10,171 nucleotides of DNA from SIO4C1 sp039820425 (GCA_039820425.1 JBCBQD010000217.1:1-10171); one strand, 5' to 3'. Positions 1 to 6,633 are shown, counted from the first letter of the stretch. Notes: generated by a model from the letters alone, not told the origin. A program made the numbers and translations.

Positions 1-393
1 ATAGATGGTCCCTATGAGCTAACGGACCTGACGCTGTTTTCCATCGCCAACGGAGTGCTCGAGCAGCTGATGTTTGTCTTTTGGTTTTTGGTAGGCAGCT
101 ATCTGGGGGGGCGACTCTTTCCTAAGCAGCCACTCCGCAGCTTTGGGATGGGCTATCTCAGCTATGTGATTTATTCAGGGCTGATCCACCCGCTGTTCTG
201 GGTGAGGGTTTTGCCCAGCCACGAGCCCTTTTTGCCCATGATTGGCATTTTGCCGCTGATGTCCCTGTTTTGGATGTGGCTACTGTGGCGCTACAGAGCT
301 GTGACAGCAATTGTGGCAATGCACATCGTGATTGATTTTTTGACCATCGGTCACTTGCACTTTCCGTGGTTCGAGGCTCTGTATTTAGGGTAA
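1..393 (+). CDS. CPBP-like (CAAX protease-like) integral membrane protein, 3' end only
   Basis: The frame is open from base 1 to a TAA at 391-393, giving 130 residues with no start in the window, so the N-terminus lies upstream. The GTG at 55 is probably internal. The fragment is very hydrophobic, with about four membrane-spanning stretches (visible residues 13-35, 48-70, 78-97, 100-116). The layout recalls the CPBP/Abi intramembrane protease family: an acidic site (E21-Q22), a histidine near residue 63 in 'SGLIH', and a C-terminal 'HIVID' at 108-112 matching the family HxxxN/D motif, spaced about 40-45 residues apart as expected. However, motif 1 (normally EExxxR) reads EQLMFV and the FxxxH phenylalanine is Ser. 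It is therefore either a degenerate, possibly non-proteolytic member or an unrelated membrane protein. It converges on the transposase, with 18 bases between the stop codons. Confidence 0.5.
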   Translation: MDGPYELTDLTLFSIANGVLEQLMFVFWFLVGSYLGGRLFPKQPLRSFGMGYLSYVIYSGLIHPLFWVRVLPSHEPFLPMIGILPLMSLFWMWLLWRYRAVTAIVAMHIVIDFLTIGHLHFPWFEALYLG

Positions 394-411
394 AGGTAAT
401 CTCGCCAACCC

Positions 412-936
412 CTACCATTTGGACTTTACCTGGGGATGAAGCTGGTCCTGCCACCAAGATAGGGGATTGCGTTGAATGTATGCGGCAACGTAATGCCACA
501 TTCTCTCGTCACGAATAATGGCTTCATAGTAATTGCGCTGCCAAATCCTGGCCCCAGGACATCTGCGGATGCGATTAATCTCTTTGGTTGTCTGGTATTT
601 AAAGTAGGCAACAATTTGCCCTAGGGTTGGAGCTCCTTTTGGGGCAGTCTTATTAGGAGAACACTTATCAGAAATAATCACAATGCCATGAACGTGATTT
701 GGCATCGTCACATAAGCATCGATTTCAACGTTTTGAAAATGTTGTGGCAGGTACTGCCAAGTTGCATCAACGATGGTTCCAAATGTATTGAGATACATTT
801 TCCCCTCGTCGATGTGCCCAAACAGACATTGACGATGTTGAACGCAAATCGTGACAAAATACGCTCCAGGTTGGGCGTAATCATAATGTTTCAGACGGAT
901 CGACCGCCGATGATGCCGAGCCGGATCGTAAGCCAT
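412..936 (-). CDS. REP-associated tyrosine transposase (RAYT, Y1/HUH family)
   Basis: This is a 174-residue protein of the Y1_Tnp (IS200-like, COG1943) superfamily in its RAYT branch. These enzymes nick and rejoin single-stranded DNA at REP hairpins. Visible signatures are the N-terminal 'HHRRSIRL...GAYFVTICVQHR' block (residues 8-35), the metal-binding HUH pair H81-V-H83 in 'MPNHVHGIV', and the 'WQRNYYEAIIRDE' segment (132-144), where Y136 or Y137 should be the catalytic tyrosine. The family-typical tail 'YIQRNPLSWWQDQLHP' spans 153-168. No frameshift or premature stop is seen, so it looks intact. The frame stays open to 1056, but the extra 40 residues are translated repeat DNA without family similarity. 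The ATG at 936 has GAGG just upstream (spacing only 2) and gives the usual cyanobacterial 'MAYDP' start. No terminal repeats of a normal insertion sequence are visible; the nearest partners are the two REP hairpins upstream of the gene. Confidence 0.9.
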   Translation of the reverse strand: MAYDPARHHRRSIRLKHYDYAQPGAYFVTICVQHRQCLFGHIDEGKMYLNTFGTIVDATWQYLPQHFQNVEIDAYVTMPNHVHGIVIISDKCSPNKTAPKGAPTLGQIVAYFKYQTTKEINRIRRCPGARIWQRNYYEAIIRDERMWHYVAAYIQRNPLSWWQDQLHPQVKSKW

Positions 937-990
937 AACCTCATAGAAGAACCGTTCCCCCAGAATGCCCAAACCCCCACCGATCACCCC

Positions 991-1015
991 GTAGGGGCCA
1001 GGGTTTCCCTGCCCC
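991..1015 (+). repeat. REP hairpin, left copy (GTAG foot on plus strand)
   Basis: GTAG at 991-994 leads into a stem-loop: GGGG (994-997), a bulged C998, CAGGG (999-1003), loop TTT, CCCTG (1007-1011), CCCC (1012-1015). A GTAG tetranucleotide at the foot of an imperfect, bulged hairpin is the recognition feature known for RAYT-associated REPs in enterobacteria. It lies 54 bases upstream of the transposase start. Confidence 0.7.
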
Positions 1016-1060
1016 CGGCACCCCACAAACCCCCACCAACACCCACGCCCATCCATCCAG

Positions 1061-1106
1061 AATCACCCAACCCATTTTGGATGCGATCGCATCCAAAATT
1101 CGCACC
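1061..1106. repeat. HIP1-centred direct repeat, copy A, with a 26-bp perfect palindrome
   Basis: The unit runs AATCACCCA (1061-1069), a T-rich spacer, the core GGATGCGATCGCATC (1079-1093), AAAATTC (1095-1101) and ACC (1104-1106). Within it, 1074-1099 is a perfect 26-base palindrome, half-site ATTTTGGATGCGA, centred on HIP1 (1083-1090). A second, less perfect copy lies 93 bases downstream. Confidence 0.75.
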
Positions 1107-1153
1107 ATGCAATTTAAGGCCGTGGTGAAAACAATGAGATCGCAAGGGCACAT

Positions 1154-1205
1154 AATCACCCATGTGATTTTTGGATGCGATCGCATCAGTGGAAAATTCA
1201 ACACC
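1154..1205. repeat. HIP1-centred direct repeat, copy B
   Basis: The same blocks recur in the same order as in copy A: AATCACCCA (1154-1162), the core GGATGCGATCGCATC (1173-1187), AAAATTC (1193-1199) and ACC (1203-1205). A five-base insertion (AGTGG) after the core breaks the outer palindrome, so here only the 14-base centre (1174-1187) is symmetric. It lies inside the REP-bounded segment. It may be the decayed copy, or copy A may have been improved; the direction cannot be told from one locus. Confidence 0.7.
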
Positions 1206-1290
1206 TGAACGATTGTGTTCGAGATGTTGGGTGGGTGTTGGGGGGTGTCTTGTGTATTTGGATATTGGCTGGGTGTGGGTATGGGTCGCA

Positions 1291-1314
1291 GGGCAAGGAG
1301 ACCTTGGCCCCTAC
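1291..1314 (-). repeat. REP hairpin, right copy (GTAG foot on minus strand)
   Basis: Read on the minus strand this copy runs GTAG (1314-1311), GGGC, a bulged C, CAAGG, loop TCT, CCTTG, CCC. It has the same architecture as the left copy, including the position of the bulge. The stem pair that is G-C in the left copy (CAGGG/CCCTG) is A-T here (CAAGG/CCTTG), a compensatory change that keeps the stem paired. It sits about 100 bases upstream of lysS, inverted relative to the left copy. Confidence 0.7.
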
Positions 1315-1411
1315 AGTGTATTGGGGGTGATCCCGATCAATGGGCGTCCCGTTTCGGGTGGGTTGCCGATACAATGGTGCTTTGCGTACTCGACCTTATT
1401 GAATCAAATCG

Positions 1412-2959
1412 ATGGCCTCAGACAATACCCCGCCCAACGACCCAAATCAGCCAGACGAGCGCGAAGTCCGCACTGCGCGTCTGAAAAAGGTCGAGGAGCT
1501 CAAACAATTGGGGCTTAATCCCTATGCTTATACCTGGGCAATCACCCACCAGGCGGCAGATCTGCAAGATAAATTTGCCGATTTGCCCAACGGTGAGGAG
1601 GCCGATTTCGTCGTGTCGATGGCCGGACGCATCATGGTGCGGCGCGTCTTGGGCAAGCTGGCCTTTTTTACCCTGCAAGATGAAACCGGTACTATTCAGC
1701 TTTTTTTAGATAAGAAAACTATCCAGGCGGCGATGGCCGACCGCGATGAGCAAGCCTTTAGCCACCTCAAGCAGCTGACGGATGTGGGGGATATCCTTGG
1801 CGTCAAAGGCATCATCAAGCGCACCGACAAGGGCGAGCTGTCAATCAAGGTGAGCGACTATGCGATCTTGACCAAGTCGCTGCTACCCCTGCCCGATAAG
1901 TACCACGGGCTGAAGGATGTGGCCAAGCGCTATCGCCAGCGCTACGTGGATCTAATTGTGAACCCCGAGGTGCGAGACACTTTTCGTAAGCGGGCGTTGA
2001 TCACCGCCTCAATACGTCGGTATCTCGATCAGCAGGGGTTTATTGAAATTGAGACGCCGGTTTTGCAGAGCGAGCCCGGTGGTGCTGAGGCACGGCCTTT
2101 TGTGACTTATCACAACACCCTCGATATGGAGCTGTATCTGCGGATCGCCACTGAGCTACATCTCAAGCGCCTGATCGTGGGTGGCTTTGAGAAAGTCTTT
2201 GAAATGGGGCGAATTTTTCGCAATGAGGGGATCTCAACCCGCCACAATCCAGAATTTACCTCGATCGAGGTGTACCAGGCCTACGCCGACTACAGCGACA
2301 TGATGGCCCTGACCGAGGCGCTGATCACCACCGCCGCCCAGGAGGTACTGGGGACGACTCAGGTGACCTACCAGGGGCAGCCGATTGATCTGAGTGCCCC
2401 GTGGAAGCGGGTCACCATGCATGAAATAGTCCAGGAAAAAACCGGGATTGATTTTGACCAGTTTGACGATCTAGCAGCGGCTAAAGCAGCGGCAAAGACG
2501 GCAGGTCTTAAAGCTATTGACGACTGCCCCAGTATTGGCAATTTGCTCAACGAGGCCTTTGAGCAAGCGGTGGAGACGACCTTAACCCAGCCCACCTTCA
2601 TTGTGGACTACCCGGTCGAAATTTCGCCCCTGGCTAAACCCCATCGGTCTAAGCCGGGCCTGGTCGAGCGGTTTGAGCTGTTTATCGTTGGGCGAGAGAC
2701 GGCCAATAGTTTCTCAGAGCTGACCGATCCCATCGATCAGCGGCAGCGGCTAGAGGCCCAGTCTGCTAAAAAGGCAGCGGGGGACCTCGAAGCCCACGGC
2801 GTGGATGAGGATTTCTTGACGGCGTTGGAATATGGCATGCCCCCCACAGGCGGCTTGGGGATCGGCATCGACCGATTGGTGATGCTGCTGACTGACTGCG
2901 CCAGCATTCGCGATGCGATCGCATTTCCCCTGCTAAAACCGGAGAAGGAAGTAAGTTAG
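1412..2959 (+). CDS. lysS: Lysyl-tRNA synthetase, class II
   Basis: This 515-residue cytosolic enzyme charges tRNA-Lys with lysine using ATP. A polar N-terminal tail (1-20) precedes an OB-fold anticodon-binding domain (about 67-155, beginning 'VSMAGRIMVRRVLGKLAFF'). The class II catalytic core follows. Motif 1 lies around 195-217 (ends 'FIEIETPVL'). Motif 2 is 'FEMGRIFRNEG' (263-273) with its ATP-binding Arg, continuing 'HNPEFTSIEVY' (278-288). Motif 3 is 'GLGIGIDRLVML' (481-492) with Arg488. The stretch 'HRSKPGLVERFELFIVGRE' (411-429) is diagnostic for bacterial LysRS rather than the related AspRS and AsnRS. Length is normal for the family (roughly 490-515). The ATG at 1412 gives the expected N-terminus, but no Shine-Dalgarno sequence precedes it. 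A HIP1 site lies near the 3' end (2915-2922). It appears to be its own transcription unit. Confidence 0.97.
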   Translation: MASDNTPPNDPNQPDEREVRTARLKKVEELKQLGLNPYAYTWAITHQAADLQDKFADLPNGEEADFVVSMAGRIMVRRVLGKLAFFTLQDETGTIQLFLDKKTIQAAMADRDEQAFSHLKQLTDVGDILGVKGIIKRTDKGELSIKVSDYAILTKSLLPLPDKYHGLKDVAKRYRQRYVDLIVNPEVRDTFRKRALITASIRRYLDQQGFIEIETPVLQSEPGGAEARPFVTYHNTLDMELYLRIATELHLKRLIVGGFEKVFEMGRIFRNEGISTRHNPEFTSIEVYQAYADYSDMMALTEALITTAAQEVLGTTQVTYQGQPIDLSAPWKRVTMHEIVQEKTGIDFDQFDDLAAAKAAAKTAGLKAIDDCPSIGNLLNEAFEQAVETTLTQPTFIVDYPVEISPLAKPHRSKPGLVERFELFIVGRETANSFSELTDPIDQRQRLEAQSAKKAAGDLEAHGVDEDFLTALEYGMPPTGGLGIGIDRLVMLLTDCASIRDAIAFPLLKPEKEVS

Positions 2960-2964
2960 AAGTA

Positions 2965-3052
2965 AACGTTAAAAGTTGAAGCTTAAAACTGATAAAGATA
3001 GCTTCGGACTGGCCAGAACTGTTCAGATATAGGGCTTTCAACCTTTAACGTT
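2965..3052. repeat. Imperfect inverted repeat downstream of lysS
   Basis: The arms AACGTTAAAAGTTGAA (2965-2980) and TTCAACCTTTAACGTT (3037-3052) are complementary at 15 of 16 positions and enclose a 56-base loop. The left arm begins six bases after the lysS stop. It lacks the G/C-rich stem and U-run of an intrinsic terminator. It may be a small intergenic repeat or a 3'-end mRNA structure. Shortly after it, CCAATCCC occurs twice in tandem (3063-3078). Confidence 0.55.
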
Positions 3053-3126
3053 CAACGGTTAGCCAATCCCCCAATCCCCCTCTAACAGCTAAAGTCCAAA
3101 ACCTTTGCTCCCCTGTTTGCTGAGCG

Positions 3127-3156
3127 TTTACAGATTCATAAAGCCGTGTTTATAGA
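3127..3156 (+). promoter_or_regulatory. Candidate sigma70-type promoter of the cyclase gene
   Basis: TTTACA (3127-3132, 5 of 6 to the -35 consensus) and TATAGA (3151-3156, 4 of 6 to the -10 consensus) are 18 bases apart. They would give a 5' leader of about 85-90 bases before the cyclase ATG. This rests only on consensus matching by eye. No convincing TGTGA-N6-TCACA (CRP-type) site is seen nearby. Confidence 0.35.
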
Positions 3157-3249
3157 TACGGACTTCTTGATGGGCTGGGTGAAATACGTGGTTAGAGTGA
3201 AGGGTAGTTTAATAGGCAAAGGTGTATCTCGTCGCCGGAAGTGAGGATC

Positions 3250-5814
3250 ATGGCTCAGTCAACGACTAGCAGCATGTTAGCGACCCTATCTCAAGCGAAT
3301 CAAACGGGCCGATTAACCGAGCGCGTAAAGGATCTGCCTACCTCCGAATTTGTCCAGCTTTTAGAAGGCATCACCCGGGAATTTAAGCATTTTCTAAAAG
3401 CCATCGACCTGATCAATAACCAGTCCCTGGAGCCCATGCTCGAGGAGCTACTGGAGGCTTTTACCCTCAAAATTGGTCAAATTTTGCAGGCTGAGCGCAC
3501 CACCATTTTTATGGTGGACGAAGATCGTCAAGAGCTCTGGTCTAAAGTCGCCCAGGGCAGTAGTAAAGAGGCCTTAGAGATCAGAGTCCCGATCGACAAA
3601 GGAATAGCCGGCTATGTTGCCTCGACCGGGCAAAGACTCAATATTAGTGATGCCTATGCCGATCCCCGCTTTGATGCGCGGGTTGATCGCAAAACTGGAT
3701 ATCGCACTCGCAATATTTTATGTATGCCGGTCAGGAGCCAGGGAGACAAAGTAGTTGCCGTGGTGCAACTGCTCAACAAAGCCGGGGTTGAGCCCTTTAC
3801 CCGCCAGGATGAAGAAAGTTTTGAGGAGTTTGCTTCCTCGATCGGGGTGTTGCTGGCAAGCTGCAATTCGTTTTATGTCGCGGCACGCAACCAAAAGGGG
3901 GTTTCGGCTCTGCTCAAGGCGATTTCGTCGTTAGAGCAAAGCTTAGATCTGGAGGTAACCCTGCAATCGGTGATGGAGGAGGCCCGCCATCTGATGCAGG
4001 CCGATCGCAGTACCCTCTGGTTGCTCAGTGAAGATTGTAAAGAGCTGTGGTCAAAGGTCAAAACTGCGGATGGGCAGCAGCTGGTTGAGCTGCGTCAGCC
4101 CGCCGATAAAGGGATTGTGGGGCACGTGGCCGAAACCGTCGAAACCCTGAACATTCCAGATGCCTATAATGATCCGCGCTTTGATGCCTCCGCTGATCGC
4201 AAAACTGGCTATCGGACTCGCAATATTCTTTGCATGCCGGTGTTTGACTCTAAGGGTAAGCTGATTGGTGTAACCCAGTTGATCAATAAAGCCCAGGGGC
4301 CATTTACTAACTCTGATGTGTCCTTTATGCGAGCCTTTAACATCCAGGCGGGGATTGCCCTGGAGAATGCCACCCTGTTTGAAGCGGTGTTGCTGGAACA
4401 GCAATATCAGAAAGATATTTTGCAAAGCCTTTCGAATGCGGTAATCTCCACCGACATGGCAGGGCGTATGGTGACCATCAACGAGGCGGCCTTAAGCCTG
4501 CTGGGATGCCCGTTTGAGTTTGGTAAGGCCGCAGTCCAGGTTTGGGAGGACAATTTGCTTGGGGGCTATGTGTGGGATGTGATCCCGATTGAGCGGCTAC
4601 AGATTCGATTAGAAGATAGCCTTCAGTTTGGGTCCAAGCTCTATGTGCCAGAACAAACCCTGGCGGTGGGTGTGGTGTATCAGCCTAGTCCGCCTGAGGC
4701 AGAGTCTGGGGCAGCCCCCAAGCCAGCCGCCGCCGATTACAAGCTGGGCATCCTTCATCCTGATGGTTCTGATACGTTTTATGCCTGGGGTAATCGAGCC
4801 TGCCCGATGGATCTGGGGTCAGCCCAGCTAACCCGACTTGAACACAGCATTAACCTTACCGTGAACCCCCTGACCAATCCAGAGGGTGGGGTCCGCGGGG
4901 GACTGGTGGTGCTCGAAGACATCAGTCAAGAAAAGCGGATGAAGACCACCCTCTATCGCTACATGACCCCCAGTGTGGCCGAGCAGGTGATGGCCCTGGG
5001 GGAAGATTCGCTGATGGTGGGGGAGCGCAAGGACGTGACTGTGCTGTTCTCTGATATTCGCGGCTACACCACCTTGACCGAAAATCTGGAGGCGTCGGAG
5101 GTGGTCTCGATGCTCAACGAGTATTTTGAGACCATGGTAGAGGCGGTTTTTAACCACGAAGGCACCCTAGATAAGTTTATCGGCGATGCTCTGATGGCGG
5201 TGTTTGGTGCGCCCTTGCCGCTGCAAAACCACGCCTGGTCAGCGGTGCAGTCAGCTTTGGATATGCGCCATCGATTGTTTGCGTTTAATCGCGATCGCAG
5301 AACCAAAGGCCAACCCGAAATCCGCATCGGCATTGGCCTCAGCTCCGGCGAAGTGGTTTCTGGCAATATCGGCTCCCAGCGCAAAATGGAGTACACCGTG
5401 ATCGGCGATGGCGTCAATCTCAGCTCTCGTCTGGAGGGGATTACTAAGCAATATGGCTGTGACATTGTGCTCAGCGAGCACACCTACGAGCTATGCCACG
5501 ACCACATTTGGGTCCGTGAACTGGATGTGATTCGGGTCAAAGGCAAGATGCAACCCGTCAAAATTTACGGTCTGATCGGGGACCGTGAACAAGCCCTCGA
5601 CGACAATACCCAAACCTTTTTATCGCTCTACGAACAGGCCCGTCAGTCCTACACCTCGATGGCGTTTGATGAAGCCATTCAGCTGTTTGATCAGGCCCAG
5701 CAGATGCGCCCCGCTGATCGGGCTGTGGCGATTCACCTCAAGCGTGCCCATGAGTATTTGCAAAATCCACCGCCACCCAATTGGGACGGGGTCCATGTGA
5801 TGACGACTAAGTAA
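3250..5814 (+). CDS. GAF-GAF-PAS class III adenylate cyclase, CyaB1/CyaB2-like
   Basis: This 854-residue soluble enzyme should make cAMP from ATP. Domain order is GAF-A (about 65-208), GAF-B (about 235-378), PAS (about 388-560, with a Pro/Ala-rich insert near 478-495), a class III cyclase domain (about 594-752), and a TPR-like tail (about 787-840) ending 'PPPPNWDGV'. Order and length match Anabaena CyaB1/CyaB2 (about 860 residues), whose GAF domains bind cyclic nucleotides. Visible catalytic residues are metal-binding Asp602 and Asp646, purine-selecting Lys642 and Thr716 (a Lys/Thr pair, i.e. adenylate not guanylate cyclase, class IIIb), and transition-state Asn723 and Arg727. The GAFs share a near-identical 'DRKTGYRTRNILCMPV' block, indicating duplication. 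NKFDE is complete in GAF-A (N176, K177, F183, D187, E188), but GAF-B has Val for the last Glu. I chose the ATG at 3250, which has GGAA and GAGG upstream, over the in-frame GTG at 3241. No membrane segments. Stop is four bases before purC. Confidence 0.93.
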   Translation: MAQSTTSSMLATLSQANQTGRLTERVKDLPTSEFVQLLEGITREFKHFLKAIDLINNQSLEPMLEELLEAFTLKIGQILQAERTTIFMVDEDRQELWSKVAQGSSKEALEIRVPIDKGIAGYVASTGQRLNISDAYADPRFDARVDRKTGYRTRNILCMPVRSQGDKVVAVVQLLNKAGVEPFTRQDEESFEEFASSIGVLLASCNSFYVAARNQKGVSALLKAISSLEQSLDLEVTLQSVMEEARHLMQADRSTLWLLSEDCKELWSKVKTADGQQLVELRQPADKGIVGHVAETVETLNIPDAYNDPRFDASADRKTGYRTRNILCMPVFDSKGKLIGVTQLINKAQGPFTNSDVSFMRAFNIQAGIALENATLFEAVLLEQQYQKDILQSLSNAVISTDMAGRMVTINEAALSLLGCPFEFGKAAVQVWEDNLLGGYVWDVIPIERLQIRLEDSLQFGSKLYVPEQTLAVGVVYQPSPPEAESGAAPKPAAADYKLGILHPDGSDTFYAWGNRACPMDLGSAQLTRLEHSINLTVNPLTNPEGGVRGGLVVLEDISQEKRMKTTLYRYMTPSVAEQVMALGEDSLMVGERKDVTVLFSDIRGYTTLTENLEASEVVSMLNEYFETMVEAVFNHEGTLDKFIGDALMAVFGAPLPLQNHAWSAVQSALDMRHRLFAFNRDRRTKGQPEIRIGIGLSSGEVVSGNIGSQRKMEYTVIGDGVNLSSRLEGITKQYGCDIVLSEHTYELCHDHIWVRELDVIRVKGKMQPVKIYGLIGDREQALDDNTQTFLSLYEQARQSYTSMAFDEAIQLFDQAQQMRPADRAVAIHLKRAHEYLQNPPPPNWDGVHVMTTK

Positions 5815-5818
5815 ACCA

Positions 5819-6541
5819 ATGACTCAAAAACTCTACGAGGGTAAAGCCAAAATCCTCTACGCCACCGACGATCCTAATGTCGTGCTGACTTATTTCAAGG
5901 ACGATGCCACGGCGTTTAATGCCCAAAAGCGCGGCACGATCGAAAACAAGGGCAAGGTTAACTGCGCCTTCTCCACCCATCTCTTTAAACTTCTGGAGGC
6001 CAACGGTGTCCCCACCCACTGGCTCAACACCCCCAGCGATCGCGAAATGCGCGTTAAAACCGTAAAGATCGTGCCGCTTGAGGTAGTGGTGCGCAATTTG
6101 GCGGCGGGCAGCCTGTGCAAGCAAACCGGGCTGGCGTTAGGGGCTGAGCTGACCCCACCTTTGGTGGAGTTTTACTACAAAAATGATGACCTGGGGGACC
6201 CGCTGCTGACGCGCGATCGCATCCATGCCATTCAGCTAGCCTCAGACGACACCGTAGAGCAGCTGAGGCAAATGGCCCTCAAAATCAACACGCTGTTGAT
6301 CCAGTTTTTTGGCGAGTGTCAGATTACCCTGGTGGACTTTAAACTCGAATTTGGCACCGACTCGCAGGGCACCCTGCTGTTGGCCGACGAAATCAGCCCC
6401 GACACCTGTCGCCTGTGGAATCAGGCCGAAACCGATATTAATCGCCGGGTCATGGACAAAGACCGCTTCCGGCAAGACCTTGGCAACGTTGAAGCCGCTT
6501 ATCAACAGGTGCTAGATCGAATTCTGGCACATCCAATTTAA
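5819..6541 (+). CDS. purC: Phosphoribosylaminoimidazole-succinocarboxamide (SAICAR) synthase
   Basis: This 240-residue cytosolic enzyme (EC 6.3.2.6) joins CAIR and aspartate with ATP to form SAICAR in de novo purine synthesis. The N-terminal 'KLYEGKAKILY' (4-14) is the ATP-binding loop. Further family blocks are 'KGKVNCAFSTHLFKLLE' (44-60), 'PLEVVVRNLAAGSLCKQTGL' (86-105), 'DPLLTRDRIHAI' (127-138), 'LVDFKLEFG' (171-179), 'LADEISPDTCRLW' (188-200) and 'MDKDRFRQDLG' (212-222). Length is typical of the bacterial stand-alone enzyme. It starts four bases after the cyclase stop with no clear Shine-Dalgarno sequence in the gap, suggesting co-transcription and perhaps translational coupling. Two HIP1 sites are inside (6036-6043 and 6213-6220). 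Confidence 0.97.
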   Translation: MTQKLYEGKAKILYATDDPNVVLTYFKDDATAFNAQKRGTIENKGKVNCAFSTHLFKLLEANGVPTHWLNTPSDREMRVKTVKIVPLEVVVRNLAAGSLCKQTGLALGAELTPPLVEFYYKNDDLGDPLLTRDRIHAIQLASDDTVEQLRQMALKINTLLIQFFGECQITLVDFKLEFGTDSQGTLLLADEISPDTCRLWNQAETDINRRVMDKDRFRQDLGNVEAAYQQVLDRILAHPI

Positions 6542-6562
6542 GTTTCTGCGGGGTCTGTGCGG

Positions 6563-6568
6563 TAAAAT
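6563..6568 (+). promoter_or_regulatory. Weak -10-like box upstream of bamA
   Basis: TAAAAT matches 5 of 6 positions of the -10 consensus in the 103-base purC-bamA gap, but no recognisable -35 box lies 16-18 bases upstream. It is the only hint that bamA-lpxC-fabZ might have its own promoter. I see no terminator after purC. Confidence 0.2.
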
Positions 6569-6633
6569 CTTTCGGAATGTGGAATCCTGTGCAGCCTTTG
6601 AGCGCAGGAGCCGGTGTGAGGAGTATTTTTGGG

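Larger units (their letters stand above)
982..1332. repeat. BIME-like element: diverged inverted repeat with a REP in each arm
   Basis: Three blocks occur in the same outward order on both sides in opposite orientation. The inner block is GTGGGTGTTG (minus strand 1037-1046; plus strand 1231-1240). Next comes a G/C-rich hairpin with GTAG at its foot (994-1015 and 1291-1310). The outer block is GGGGTGATC (minus 982-990; plus 1324-1332). The spacing from inner block to hairpin differs between arms (about 21 versus 50 bases), so the arms have diverged by insertion or deletion. Paired, inverted REPs next to a RAYT gene are the arrangement called a BIME. That the neighbouring transposase acts on this element is inference. 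Confidence 0.7.
937..1411. other. Gene-free repeat-rich region between the transposase and lysS
   Basis: These 475 bases carry no convincing gene. Open frames crossing them on both strands translate to Gly/Val/Trp-rich repeat peptides. The region holds a diverged inverted repeat (arms 982-1046 and 1231-1332), a REP hairpin in each arm, and two HIP1-centred direct repeats between the arms. The last 80 bases should carry the lysS promoter. A TACAAT at 1370-1375 resembles a -10 box (5 of 6), but I see no good -35 box, and no clear Shine-Dalgarno sequence precedes the lysS ATG. Confidence 0.75.

Noticed and set aside
937..1056. N-terminal 40-residue extension of the transposase frame
   Set aside because: It runs through the left REP and its G-rich flank, gives Gly/Trp-rich sequence with no family similarity, and the conserved protein begins at the ATG at 936.
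1151..1170. CRP-type operator at ATCAC-CCAT-GTGAT
   Set aside because: The half-sites are in the wrong order and spacing for TGTGA-N6-TCACA.
941..1204. 87-residue minus-strand open frame with a GVPGAGK (Walker-A-like) string
   Set aside because: It is a translation of the REP and HIP1 repeats; the string comes from the left hairpin and no other P-loop features follow.
1061..1205. CRISPR array
   Set aside because: Only two diverged repeats of unequal length, with one spacer and no cas genes.
1171..1518. Plus-strand open frames of 115 and 89 residues overlapping the lysS start
   Set aside because: They are composed of repeat DNA and out-of-frame lysS sequence, with no recognisable domain.
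2960..3060. Intrinsic terminator after lysS
   Set aside because: The inverted repeat is A/T-rich, has a 56-base loop and is not followed by a T-run.
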